Origin: Bacteroides sp. UBA1317
Lineage (GTDB): Bacteria; Bacteroidota; Bacteroidia; Bacteroidales; Bacteroidaceae
DNA: 35,132 nucleotides
Assembly (NCBI GenBank): GCA_002307035.1
Contig: DBTL01000044.1
Span: 1 to 35,132, forward strand
Direction of reading: 5' to 3'
A program made the position numbers and the translations under genes. Below are positions 21,731 through 29,628 of this stretch, one piece after another. The notes under the pieces are model-generated. The model was not told the origin of the DNA. It saw only the letters and a list, made by a program, of their open reading frames with translations, and did not search any database. The first letter of the stretch is position 1; each line of letters opens with the position of its first letter.

Positions 21731-21793
21731 TGTTTTTCATAGTATTAGATTTAAGGTTAACAAAGGTTGGAGTCAGGCGTGACTCCTTTTTTT
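21731..21793 (+). ncRNA. Short terminated RNA of about 60-65 nt
   Basis: From the promoter's expected start (about 21730) the sequence runs to a perfect terminator: GGAGTCA-GGCG-TGACTCC (21769-21786) with seven T. There is no open frame of note within it. The segment TTTAAGGTTAACAAAGGTTGG before the hairpin looks like a conserved leader that I have the impression of seeing elsewhere in Bacteroides genomes. It may be an independent small RNA or an attenuator for the membrane protein gene at 21866. Confidence 0.65.
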
Positions 21794-21865
21794 ATTTTAT
21801 ACCTATAAGTCTTCAAAGTGTGATTTCCTATTGTTTTCTAAGACTAACTTTATAAAACACCAGTC

Positions 21866-22048
21866 ATGAAGAGATTAAATATTAATCAGAAGATAGCTTT
21901 AGGCGTTATTTTGATATGTATATCAAATATTCTTAAGTTCTTATCAATCGAACATCCGTTGAACGTCATTGCATTCTTTCAAGGGGCTACGATAAGCTTG
22001 GGGATGTTATTCCTTGTTCTAGGCATTATGAAGAGAAGAAAAGCCTGA
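21866..22048 (+). CDS. Small two-pass membrane protein (60 aa)
   Basis: Two hydrophobic segments (IALGVILICISNILKFLSI and FQGATISLGMLFLVLGIM) with a basic end KRRKA. It lies about 70 nt after the terminated RNA, so its expression may depend on read-through. No family recognised; it is on the strand opposite to the early operon, so it may be expressed in the lysogen. Confidence 0.6.
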   Translation: MKRLNINQKIALGVILICISNILKFLSIEHPLNVIAFFQGATISLGMLFLVLGIMKRRKA

Positions 22049-22062
22049 TCTAAACATTCATA

Positions 22063-22245
22063 TCATTTATTTCTGATTCGAAGAAATCCTCTTTTCTCTG
22101 TTTCCTTAAGTAGCGGAAGATCTTCCTCCCGTATTTCTGCCGGAGTTTCTCCATTGACAGTTATGTCGGGTGGCAGATTGAATTTCTCCCTTATGCGCCG
22201 GATACTTTCCGCATCTTCTGTTATCCAATAAATTGTTAGTTTCAT
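22063..22245 (-). CDS. Small conserved-looking phage protein (60 aa)
   Basis: Reads MKLTIYWITEDAESIRRIRE, then KFNLPPDITVNGETPAEIRE. It has a beta strand, a helix and an acidic central part, compact and globular. It overlaps the stop of the upstream gene by 4 nt, so it is translated as part of the early operon. Function unknown. Confidence 0.7.
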   Translation of the reverse strand: MKLTIYWITEDAESIRRIREKFNLPPDITVNGETPAEIREEDLPLLKETEKRGFLRIRNK

Positions 22246-22994
22246 TTCTTTTGACTAATATTATATTCGCATAGATATTCTCCTATATCTGTTTCGGGGT
22301 TTCTCCATGCCGGTCGTCTTTTGCCACCGTAAACCAAATCCAAGGCATCTTCTTCTCCTCTCCATGCCTTCCACCATGTTTGAGGTGGATATTCCTTTGG
22401 TAAATCCGGGAAAAGAGCACAGAATTCATTAAAATCACTCTTTGCCTTTTGATTGATTTTTATCACGGAATTGGCACCAGACACAATAGCTTGTCCTGCG
22501 GTGCTTATTTTCATGAATCCTTTCTCTTTTCGCTGCTCGATCAACTTTTTTTCATTTCTGTCGATAGCTTCGTTTCTCTCTGTCAGGAAGCGTCTCGCCG
22601 CTGTCATCATCTGCTGAATATTCAGAGAACTTCCCCATACGAGTTGTCCGTACCTGCCGATCTTGCATCCCCGAAAGAAGTATGACAGTTCAGCCAGATT
22701 CAGGTAGTAGTACTCTGTGGCGATAAGTAGTGAAGTATCCGCAAACTGGTATGTGGTAAGTCCTGTATCTGCGCTCTTGCACAAACTGCGCAAGTGTTCT
22801 GATATGATTTTTATTACCGTATCGTTCCCAAAAACGACCGACACGTCGGCCAGAGTTGGTATCTGCCTGTTGGCTGCGATGAGCTGTATGTCGGTAACGG
22901 ATTTTATTTGTGCAATGGCACCGCCCCATTGTTCAACCAATTCGGACGACGTTAATGAGTTCTTTAATTCCTGCTGAATCGGCGTTAGTTCCAT
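22242..22994 (-). CDS. Hypothetical replication-region protein (250 aa)
   Basis: Start placed at ATG 22994 (MELTPIQQELKN), which leaves a 62-nt overlap with the upstream gene. Starts at 23042 or 23141 are possible but give a tail without character. The protein is helical, with a tight block TEYYYLNLAELSYFFRGCKI then GRYGQLVWGSSLNIQQMMTA, and ends WWKAWRGEEDALDLVYGGKR. Following a DUF4373 replication protein, it may be a helicase loader or accessory replication factor. No ATP-binding motif is seen, so a DnaC-type loader is unlikely. Confidence 0.75.
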   Translation of the reverse strand: MELTPIQQELKNSLTSSELVEQWGGAIAQIKSVTDIQLIAANRQIPTLADVSVVFGNDTVIKIISEHLRSLCKSADTGLTTYQFADTSLLIATEYYYLNLAELSYFFRGCKIGRYGQLVWGSSLNIQQMMTAARRFLTERNEAIDRNEKKLIEQRKEKGFMKISTAGQAIVSGANSVIKINQKAKSDFNEFCALFPDLPKEYPPQTWWKAWRGEEDALDLVYGGKRRPAWRNPETDIGEYLCEYNISQKK

Positions 22995-23802
22995 CTTCTT
23001 CGTTTGTTGTATTGAACGGACCTGAGAAGGAAGTATCAGCATTTTTGTTTCTTCCATTGAATTTCTCTTTATTTGCCCATGTGGCCAGTCTTTTGGCGAC
23101 TTCCCAAGTGGGCTGTTTTTCAAATCGCATCTTAGTTTCACTTTTGTTCATCTCTGACCAATAGTCGAAAAAGGCCCGGATCATCTCTTTACCATATTTT
23201 TCCATGTATGGAACAAGATTTTTCCCAAAGTCTTTTTTACGTGAGAGAGTAGCAGCTTTAGCTGCGGCTAGTTTCTTGGCTTGTTCGGCTTTCTTTTGCT
23301 CTACGTTAGTAGAGTTTTCTTTAGGTTTAATATTCTTTCTATTTACTTTTACTTTACTTTGTTCATTATCGGCATGATTAATTGAATTGTTTGTGCAATC
23401 AATTGGATTATTTGCACAATTAATTAAATAATCCTTGATAATGGAAGTTTCTTTTCTTTGGTAAGTAGCAAGAAAAAACCTTTTTTGTATTCCATTTGAT
23501 GTTAATATATTGTATTTTTCATACATATCTCTTGAGAAGAATTCAACTTGCAATGCCTTTAGCAATACTTCTTTTACTGCACCCTCGGAAACCCCGACTG
23601 TATCGGCAATAACAAAAGGCAAATCTTCGTCCCACAAAATATAATACCCATCATCTTTGTAGATATTACACAGCAGGCAAATAAGTATCGAAGTTGAACT
23701 TGCACCACATGCACGTGAAATCTTTCTCACCTTAACATCAGTAAAGAAACCTACATCTATCGGGAAATAGTCAATTCCCTGTTTTGCTGGTCTTCCTGCC
23801 AT
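22933..23802 (-). CDS. DUF4373 (Lin1244/Lin1753-like) replication initiation protein
   Basis: 289 residues. The N-terminus MAGRPAKQGIDYFPIDVGFF, with DVKVRKISRACGASSTSILI and CNIYKDDGYYILWDED, is the well-known N-terminal domain of phage DnaD/replication-type proteins (winged helix). A low-complexity K/A/N linker (about 130-190) follows, with a C-terminal helical part (AFFDYWSEMNKSETKMRFEK QPTWEVAKRL) as in phage replication organisers. Expected to act at the phage origin with the helicase encoded just upstream. Confidence 0.85.
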   Translation of the reverse strand: MAGRPAKQGIDYFPIDVGFFTDVKVRKISRACGASSTSILICLLCNIYKDDGYYILWDEDLPFVIADTVGVSEGAVKEVLLKALQVEFFSRDMYEKYNILTSNGIQKRFFLATYQRKETSIIKDYLINCANNPIDCTNNSINHADNEQSKVKVNRKNIKPKENSTNVEQKKAEQAKKLAAAKAATLSRKKDFGKNLVPYMEKYGKEMIRAFFDYWSEMNKSETKMRFEKQPTWEVAKRLATWANKEKFNGRNKNADTSFSGPFNTTNEEDGTNADSAGIKELINVVRIG

Positions 23803-23826
23803 ATTATTTATGGATTATAGTCTATA

Positions 23827-24999
23827 CTAGAAATATACATTTGTTAGTTGCTTTCCTTTAGATTCAACCTGCCAAAGTCCCCTACCCGACGGATCGACCA
23901 GTTTTAGTTCCTCAACTTTGCCAAAGCGTTTTATATTTCCAGCGAGGTCAACTATCCAACCACATGCCTTGTCTTTGTGCGGCCTGATAGCACGCCCCAC
24001 TATCTGATAATAAAGAGCAAGTGACATAGTAGGCCTTGCTATCACGATAGTATCAAGTTCAGGATAATCGAATCCCGTAGTGAGAACCCCGACATTAGCC
24101 ACTACAGGAATTTCGCCGGACTTGAAATGCTTTAATATCACCTCACGTGTGGCTTTGGGTGTTTCTCCTGAGACAATGGCACATCCGGGAATTGAATACG
24201 TTAATCGTTCGGCCTCTTTTAAGAAGCGGGTAAATACGAGTATACCTTTGCGCTTCCCTCCTTCTATTGGATTCATAAGACGCTGAACGATACTAACCAG
24301 AAAACTATAAAAGTCTATTCTTTCATATTCTTTCACAACCGATTTATCGGTATAATCCGCACCAGTTGTATTCACCCGTAGATTACCGCTGTCCCATCCA
24401 GTCGGTCGTAGATCATAATAATTCAATTTAGAAAGAAAGCCCTGATCAAGCAACGTTGATATTTGAACCTGATAGATAACATCTGAAAAGATTCTCGGTC
24501 TTGTCCTTGTTATGAACTTTAGCATGGAACCAAATTCTCTACTCGATGATAATCTGTAAGGGGTTGCAGTTAACCCTAACACCTTGCATTTCACCGTTTC
24601 GAAAAAGGTTTTGTACATTCCCTCTTTGGGGTTTACCAAATGAGCTTCATCTACAATGATATTTTTAAAGTGAGTAAATAGTTCAGGATGAGACCTTACA
24701 CTGCCTATTGTGGCAAAGGTTATCCTGTTTATCTCTTTAGAGTTGAATGAAGCTGAATAAATAGAACAATCCAATATGTCATAAGAGCATAGCTTTTTGT
24801 AGTTCTGCTCAAGTATCTCTTTTGATGGTTGAAAGACTAAAGTATGGCCATCTAACTTACTTGCTATGTCGGCAATCACCAAACTCTTTCCACTCCCTGT
24901 AGGAAGCACCATAATAGCGTTCTTGTCTGACTTTTTATCCATAAAAAAAGCTACAGCCTTGTCGGATGCAGCCTTTTGGTAATCTCGAAGCTTATACAT
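23827..24999 (-). CDS. Superfamily 2 DEAD/DEAH-box helicase
   Basis: 390 residues with all main motifs: Walker A LPTGSGKS (32-39), DEAH box VDEAH (116-120), motif III GLTATP (142-147), motif V VLTTGFDYPELD (305-316) and motif VI QIVGRAIRP (332-340). It is compact, of the UvsW/SSL2 type found in phage replication blocks, and likely drives fork or branch remodelling or origin opening. It overlaps the DUF3820 gene by 8 nt. Confidence 0.93.
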   Translation of the reverse strand: MYKLRDYQKAASDKAVAFFMDKKSDKNAIMVLPTGSGKSLVIADIASKLDGHTLVFQPSKEILEQNYKKLCSYDILDCSIYSASFNSKEINRITFATIGSVRSHPELFTHFKNIIVDEAHLVNPKEGMYKTFFETVKCKVLGLTATPYRLSSSREFGSMLKFITRTRPRIFSDVIYQVQISTLLDQGFLSKLNYYDLRPTGWDSGNLRVNTTGADYTDKSVVKEYERIDFYSFLVSIVQRLMNPIEGGKRKGILVFTRFLKEAERLTYSIPGCAIVSGETPKATREVILKHFKSGEIPVVANVGVLTTGFDYPELDTIVIARPTMSLALYYQIVGRAIRPHKDKACGWIVDLAGNIKRFGKVEELKLVDPSGRGLWQVESKGKQLTNVYF

Positions 25000-25201
25000 G
25001 ACTATCTCTTTTTATTTCTTCTTGAATAACATCAAGGTTATCTTCGATATACTCTTTAACTTCTTTGTTGATAGAGCCAAAACGAGGGTTCGGTAATGTC
25101 CATTCATCATAAAGCCACATTAGATATGATGCAGGCACATTTGCCATTTTTTTGCCTTTATATTTTCCAAAAGGCATGAGACTTTCATCAGTTAATTCCA
25201 T
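24992..25201 (-). CDS. DUF3820 family protein
   Basis: 69 residues with the signature MPFGKYKGKKMANVPASYLM and WLYDEW. The family has no firm biochemical role; phage copies sit among recombination and replication genes as here, and an exonuclease-accessory role has been proposed. Tightly packed between NinG and the helicase. Confidence 0.85.
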   Translation of the reverse strand: MELTDESLMPFGKYKGKKMANVPASYLMWLYDEWTLPNPRFGSINKEVKEYIEDNLDVIQEEIKRDSHV

Positions 25202-25210
25202 AATCCTTTC

Positions 25211-25768
25211 TTAATCAATTATTTTCAAATCATTGAGATAAAAAACGTCGTCTCCAATTGTAATTTTATCTTTTTCAGCAATCACTTCAAATCGTTCTTG
25301 TTTCATCTGTTCAATTAATGCAGAGTAGTATTTAATCAATTGCTCATATTCAAAATCAGAGTATTTACAAATACTCTTCTTCTTCATTTCAAGTAGTAGA
25401 ATTTTTCTTTCACCGTATTTTTGTATAAGCCCCCGCCTATACCCTTGCATATTGCCTTCTTGAAATCTATTACAATGGCGGCATTGGGCGTTGCAATTTG
25501 TTTCATCGAAACGAGTACTCATGTGTTGACGATTAATGTAATGACCACAATCGGCTTGTTCAAAAGGAAGTATCCTACCACAGCTTATGCAACAAAATTG
25601 ATTAAAGTCAAACCTTTTACTGTCTCTCATTCTTATATACATTGAGAACACCTTATCGAGCTTCGCTTTTAAATTCGGTTTCTTTTTGATTTTAACCCCC
25701 GCCTTATCGAATAATGGTAAAGGTTTATCTTTTTTCTTTTTCTTGTATCTATATATCATGCTCTTCAT
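25211..25768 (-). CDS. NinG/Rap-like recombination nuclease
   Basis: 185 residues. The core FNQFCCISCGRILPFEQADC then GHYINRQHMSTRFDETNCNA and QCRHCNRFQEGNMQGYRRGL is the NinG pattern: CISC (60-63), CGHY (74-77) and CRHCN (96-100) with the catalytic histidines. Lambda Rap is a structure-specific Holliday-junction nuclease used in annealing recombination. The N-terminus is very basic, as usual. It overlaps the small cysteine-rich gene upstream by 20 nt. Confidence 0.92.
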   Translation of the reverse strand: MKSMIYRYKKKKKDKPLPLFDKAGVKIKKKPNLKAKLDKVFSMYIRMRDSKRFDFNQFCCISCGRILPFEQADCGHYINRQHMSTRFDETNCNAQCRHCNRFQEGNMQGYRRGLIQKYGERKILLLEMKKKSICKYSDFEYEQLIKYYSALIEQMKQERFEVIAEKDKITIGDDVFYLNDLKIID

Positions 25769-25949
25769 TATTACATATGCACCATTCTAAATTGAATTTT
25801 TTCACATTCATAATCTCAACCGTACATCCCTTTTCGAGGTATTTTAGAACAAATCTTTGCCAATCTTTATCTTCATATATAGTATCAGCAATATGAGCCG
25901 CAAACGTTTTACCACATCTGCATCGAATTACTCGTACAAACCTTTCCAT
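25749..25949 (-). CDS. Small cysteine-rich protein (66 aa)
   Basis: Start at the second ATG (25949, MERFVRVIRCRCGKTFAAHI); an ATG at 25961 is also possible. CRCGK near the N-terminus and CIC near the end (LEWCICNNEE) could bind one metal. It lies just after a terminator-like hairpin and overlaps NinG. No function recognised. Confidence 0.65.
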   Translation of the reverse strand: MERFVRVIRCRCGKTFAAHIADTIYEDKDWQRFVLKYLEKGCTVEIMNVKKFNLEWCICNNEEHDI

Positions 25950-25963
25950 ATAGCTTTCCAATT

Positions 25964-25991
25964 AAAAGCCCCCGACGGAATTGTCAGGGGC
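25964..25991 (-). terminator. Terminator-like hairpin ahead of the NinG block
   Basis: GCCCCTGAC pairs with GTCGGGGGC (one internal mismatch, 6-nt loop), followed on the minus strand by TTTTAAT. Because it sits between the recombination genes and the NinG/helicase/replication genes of one apparent operon, it may attenuate the early transcript or require antitermination. No gene is clear in 25992-26137; one frame there (ending VDTTERSRRIIEVLLQVAQ) looks coding but lacks a usual start. Confidence 0.65.
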
Positions 25992-26137
25992 AAAACAACA
26001 TAATTCACTGTGCGACTTGTAATAACACTTCTATAATTCTTCGGCTTCTTTCAGTCGTGTCAACCGTCTTTCTCAACAGTAACCCGTAAACGATAAAAGT
26101 CTTTTAGTTATTGCTAACCGCACCCTCTAATGGTTTG

Positions 26138-26327
26138 TGGAATAAGCAGGGTTCGAACCTGCACAAGTATCGTCTATTTTCGTTATTTCGCTTTCTCAAG
26201 CCTTGGTTATCCGCTCTCATCGAACCTACTTTCAACTACTAATAGCCCGGTCTTGGTGACATCCTGCCATATGCGCACTTTGGCATTCCGTTCACTGAGC
26301 TTTAATACCGTACACTCCATTATTCCA
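26138..26327 (-). other. tRNA-like T arm with distant acceptor complement
   Basis: On the minus strand GCAGG-TTCGAAC-CCTGC (about 26147-26163) is a perfect tRNA T arm, followed by TTATTCC and A as an acceptor end would be. The nearby 5' side has only a poor partner (GGATAAC) and no anticodon stem. A perfect 8-bp complement, TGGAATAA, lies at 26327-26320, about 180 nt upstream, followed by GAGT...GCTC pairing like a D arm. It could be a worn tRNA, an interrupted tRNA, or a tRNA-mimic RNA. Confidence 0.4.
26207..26320 (-). CDS. Small protein (37 aa)
   Basis: Reads MECTVLKLSERNAKVRIWQD then VTKTGLLVVESRFDESG. It is amphipathic with good codon character, and is placed between the hairpin at 26334 and the T-arm element. 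No overlapping gene competes with it. If real it shares sequence with the possible structured RNA at 26138-26327. No family recognised. Confidence 0.45.
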   Translation of the reverse strand: MECTVLKLSERNAKVRIWQDVTKTGLLVVESRFDESG

Positions 26328-26333
26328 TTTATG

Positions 26334-26359
26334 CCTACGCCAATAAATAATGGCGTAGG
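26334..26359 (-). terminator. Hairpin after the 245-residue gene
   Basis: CCTACGCCA pairs perfectly with TGGCGTAGG (9 bp, 8-nt A+T loop) 10 nt after the stop codon of the gene ending at 26369. No T-run follows on the minus strand, so it may protect the mRNA end or be weakly terminating. Confidence 0.5.
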
Positions 26360-26368
26360 ACTTTATTA

Positions 26369-27106
26369 TTATTGTTCAATAATCACGATATCGGGTGCAA
26401 TAGCCTTGATTGCCTCCAATTGATCGTCAATGACACTATTCTTGTATTCTTCGATTGCCTCGTTAGCACCAGCAGAAACAAGAGATAGAGAAACGTCCCG
26501 CCCGTCTACATCAGCGTAGATCTCGACTTCTATCTCTTCATTCGCAAAGCCTTTGAATAAAGGGATACTAACTTTGAAGGATTTCGGTAAATTGGAATCA
26601 ACGACCTGTGAGTAGTTGTCCGTTTTGCTTCCATTGTCTTCTTTGCTGCGTTCAATATCCTGATTCACTTTTGCTTTGAAATTCTTCAAAGTGGATACAA
26701 GCACCATGTTCTGGGACTTATCAGTGAAGAATGCACGATGCATTTTCAGGAACTGGGATAGCTTTTGAGGTTCCCATGTCTTTTCGGTGTTTATGCCAAA
26801 TTCACGCATCTCTTTAGAAGATTCCAATGTGCCCAAAATATTAGCCTGGTAATAATCGGTTTCGTCAATCCGTAGTCGAATAGCCATGTTATCTCGGCTT
26901 ACCATGATGTTACATGCTTTTTGATTGATCAGTTCAATTCGCTTTTCCAGCCATCTCAGGGGCGATTCGATTGTGCCACGAATATCTATCTTTTCAGGCT
27001 CTTTAGGTTCTAACTGGCAGGCTGCTTCGCCTTCTCTCAAGACTACTTCTATCGGTGTACCGTTGTAATCTTTCGGTAACACCAAGTTTAATTTGTTTTC
27101 ACTCAT
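26369..27106 (-). CDS. Hypothetical protein of the recombination block (245 aa)
   Basis: Mixed alpha/beta protein: MSENKLNLVLPKDYNGTPIE at the front, a helix-rich middle (LRWLEKRIELINQKACNIMV, WEPQKLSQFLKMHRAFFTDK) and a beta-rich C-terminal half ending in acidic residues (IAPDIVIIEQ). The middle resembles the DUF2303-type proteins of phage recombination clusters. Its place at the end of that cluster supports a DNA-metabolism role, but I see no catalytic motif. The start overlaps the upstream gene by 4 nt. Confidence 0.7.
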   Translation of the reverse strand: MSENKLNLVLPKDYNGTPIEVVLREGEAACQLEPKEPEKIDIRGTIESPLRWLEKRIELINQKACNIMVSRDNMAIRLRIDETDYYQANILGTLESSKEMREFGINTEKTWEPQKLSQFLKMHRAFFTDKSQNMVLVSTLKNFKAKVNQDIERSKEDNGSKTDNYSQVVDSNLPKSFKVSIPLFKGFANEEIEVEIYADVDGRDVSLSLVSAGANEAIEEYKNSVIDDQLEAIKAIAPDIVIIEQ

Positions 27107-27534
27107 GATTTTGTTCCTGTTTTACGGTCAATACTAAAAATTGTCTTTTGCATCTCCTGTGGCATAATCGGACGTGAATAAACAAGCTCGCCAAGCTTAT
27201 TATAGTACCCCGCCATTTTTTCTTCATGATAAAGGATTTTGGCGCATTCCTGATTTTCCACATATTCAGAACCTTTCTTGATATTTTCAAGAAGAGTTTG
27301 CTTTATTACATTCAGGGGCTTAAGCTGCTCTTTATATCCTTCCATTACCTCTTTCTTTTCTATCTCAATGTCATTGATTGAAATAGACGTTTCAGCGAGA
27401 GATTCTTTTTTCTGTGCTAACTCATCGGGAGTGAACCGGTGAGTATAACCGATTTCCTCAATTGCATCGGCATTGTCCTGTAAAAATTGCCATCTGTCCT
27501 TTTCTTGGACTTCCTGACCTAAAAAATTGTCCAT
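27103..27534 (-). CDS. Hypothetical coiled-coil protein (143 aa)
   Basis: A long K/E helix in the middle (SINDIEIEKKEVMEGYKEQL KPLNVIKQTL) between short globular ends. The end VYSRPIMPQEMQKTIFSIDR has a conserved look. Located between the NinB-like gene and the 245-residue gene in the same operon. No family recognised with certainty. Confidence 0.7.
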   Translation of the reverse strand: MDNFLGQEVQEKDRWQFLQDNADAIEEIGYTHRFTPDELAQKKESLAETSISINDIEIEKKEVMEGYKEQLKPLNVIKQTLLENIKKGSEYVENQECAKILYHEEKMAGYYNKLGELVYSRPIMPQEMQKTIFSIDRKTGTKS

Positions 27535-27545
27535 AAGTTAAATCT

Positions 27546-27983
27546 TTAAATAAATTCTTTATTGTATTCAATCACTTGCTTAACATGAAGCAAAAATTCC
27601 CTTTCATCTGCTGACGGTAGATAAATACTTGCTATTGCAGAACTCCAATTTCTAAATCTCGTTATTGATAAAGCCATCTCTTCTGTGTCAAGGTCTTTAG
27701 AACTTCTGAGGTACGTTACTTCCTTACCCTGCTTGTTTACCCTTGTGCGCTCGTAAATGGCTTTGTTGCACGTTCGTTTGTAGAAATCAACTTTTACCTC
27801 ATCAATAGAACAGCCATATTCACATGCAAACCATCCGATAATAAGATGCAGATATGCATTTTGCTTCAATGTCCTGCTGAGCCGTTTCTTTGTCTGCTCA
27901 ACGACATCTTGGTTCTGTATCGCCCGTTCTGTATCTTCTCTCAGCTTTTGAGCTTCATATTCGTTGACTGTGTTATAGATCAT
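27546..27983 (-). CDS. NinB-like recombination protein
   Basis: 145 residues. The block RTLKQNAYLHLIIGWFACEY with later LRSSKDLDTEEMALSITRFR and a IYLP end is characteristic of the NinB/Orf family. Lambda Orf binds single-stranded DNA, interacts with SSB and takes over RecFOR functions. It lies between the exonuclease-like gene and NinG, as in lambdoid recombination modules. Confidence 0.75.
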   Translation of the reverse strand: MIYNTVNEYEAQKLREDTERAIQNQDVVEQTKKRLSRTLKQNAYLHLIIGWFACEYGCSIDEVKVDFYKRTCNKAIYERTRVNKQGKEVTYLRSSKDLDTEEMALSITRFRNWSSAIASIYLPSADEREFLLHVKQVIEYNKEFI

Positions 27984-28801
27984 TCCAATCCAAAGATTTT
28001 TCTATCAGTTATAAGTTCTCTGTTATCTTCCAAAAACCGAATGAATTCTTCACAGTGTGTAGTAAGAATCGGTATATCCCTTTCGGGCACAAAAGTGTAG
28101 CTCTCTGTATAAGTTTCTTTAAAGTCTGTAATATTGTACTCAAAAAGCCTCACATCACTACCGTTCTGCATCAAAGCATAGGGATATACAAGATGCTGAA
28201 AATGGTTTTTGAACTTAAAAGTAAAATATCTACCTGTGGTCTTGATATCGTGTACAGAAGTTGGCATTAGTTCATCAATCAAACCGTAAACAAGCACATC
28301 ACCAAAACAGGTTGGCAGAATGGCTTCTACCCTTTGTTGGGTTAGTGCCCCTTTGAAATAATCGGCAAACTCTCTGCATAGAGCAATAGGGAAAAAGAAA
28401 GTTCTATTCTTTAATGTGGCATTTAAACCAAGCAGTTTACCTTTTACTTCTTTTGATTTGTACTGAGGCATAGAATCAATATCAGGAGCATTAACATCAT
28501 CCTGACAAAAATCAACTTCACTGCTATAAACCCTTTCAACTATTACGGTATCACTCTTCCTGTTCTCAATCATGCAATCAATAACCTCATTAAAGGCTGT
28601 CCCTCTGTCTGCCGCTTCACTATCAAAAGGTTGCCGATTAATCCTGTCAATTAATTCCTTGAATTGCTGTTCGTGAAACTCTTCCGGATCATGTGGCGGA
28701 TTCTCACTGAATTCCCAATATTTGTTCCATATCGCATCACTGTTCAGATAATCGTTGAAAGCATCCAAAAGTGTCGCATAGAATCTATAAGACGGTTTCA
28801 T
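27980..28801 (-). CDS. PD-(D/E)XK nuclease (phage recombination exonuclease)
   Basis: 273 residues. Motifs of the RecB/lambda-exonuclease fold are present: RGTAFNEVID (66-75), YGLIDEL with D176, HDIKTT with D185 and K187, and NHFQHLVYPYAL (199-210, the QxxxY-type motif). It would resect DNA ends for annealing by a partner. It is coupled by 4-nt overlaps to the NinB-like gene and to the DUF1351 gene. Confidence 0.85.
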   Translation of the reverse strand: MKPSYRFYATLLDAFNDYLNSDAIWNKYWEFSENPPHDPEEFHEQQFKELIDRINRQPFDSEAADRGTAFNEVIDCMIENRKSDTVIVERVYSSEVDFCQDDVNAPDIDSMPQYKSKEVKGKLLGLNATLKNRTFFFPIALCREFADYFKGALTQQRVEAILPTCFGDVLVYGLIDELMPTSVHDIKTTGRYFTFKFKNHFQHLVYPYALMQNGSDVRLFEYNITDFKETYTESYTFVPERDIPILTTHCEEFIRFLEDNRELITDRKIFGLE

Positions 28802-29628
28802 AACTCTATCTTTTCAAACTTAATGCCCCTGTTGTTCATAAATTCTGAAAGAGCAATGATATCCTCACGTGTGCCGGAAACTTTGAAGGCTCTGACATAT
28901 ACCTCAACCTGAAGATCAGAAATCTTCGTTGCTTTTTTAAGTTCAGGCGCTGTTTGAGTTTGTACAACCGGGGAAACAGCCTTTTCCGATTCAGCTTTAA
29001 CTTTCTCTCTATTGGCTTTCAGGGTGTTAGCATATTGTATTGTTGAGTTGATATTAAGCGTGTCGAGATACAGGGACTTTAATAAGTCCACATCTTCACC
29101 AATAGCTTCGAGAGTTATGATATCATCCTTTATCTTGGCTATCCTTGAATCAATATCCAAATTGATATCCTTTTCTTTAGTAGTTTTATTCAGCCATTTT
29201 TCATCGAAGATCTTACTGAAAGGCACAAGGGTAAAACCTTTCCCATCATAAAGCTTTTGAATAGTGCTCTTCTTATCATCCTTATATTTTTGCTCGCTCT
29301 GTTTAACCACAACGTCAATCTTTAAAGAACATTCAGCTATGAGCTTAACGGTATCACTTACTATCTCTTTAAATTCAGAGAAAGGCTTCATAAACTCTTT
29401 CTCAAATTCAAGCCTTTTAGCGTTTAAAGCCTTTGAAGCTTTATTCAACATAGCCTTGTCTTTTTTTGCTAGGTCTATGTTTGATTCATTGTAATTTGAA
29501 ATATCATAGTTTGGAAGCGAAGCTTCAACCAGCGCCTTTATTTGTTTGACGTTGGTAGTCAAGCTTCCTAATGTCTTTTCTGACACGACCAATTCAAGGT
29601 CTTTCTCTTGAATATTTAACTCTTTCAT
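28798..29628 (-). CDS. DUF1351 protein of the recombination module
   Basis: 276 residues, highly charged and helical. The N-terminal MKELNIQEKDLELVVSEKTL with SKALNAKRLEFEKEFMKPFS is typical of DUF1351 proteins, which in phages lie next to single-strand annealing proteins and nucleases. The C-terminus (VEVYVRAFKVSGTREDIIAL) is a small alpha/beta domain. Between the Sak4-like ATPase and the nuclease. Precise role unknown. Confidence 0.82.
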   Translation of the reverse strand: MKELNIQEKDLELVVSEKTLGSLTTNVKQIKALVEASLPNYDISNYNESNIDLAKKDKAMLNKASKALNAKRLEFEKEFMKPFSEFKEIVSDTVKLIAECSLKIDVVVKQSEQKYKDDKKSTIQKLYDGKGFTLVPFSKIFDEKWLNKTTKEKDINLDIDSRIAKIKDDIITLEAIGEDVDLLKSLYLDTLNINSTIQYANTLKANREKVKAESEKAVSPVVQTQTAPELKKATKISDLQVEVYVRAFKVSGTREDIIALSEFMNNRGIKFEKIEL

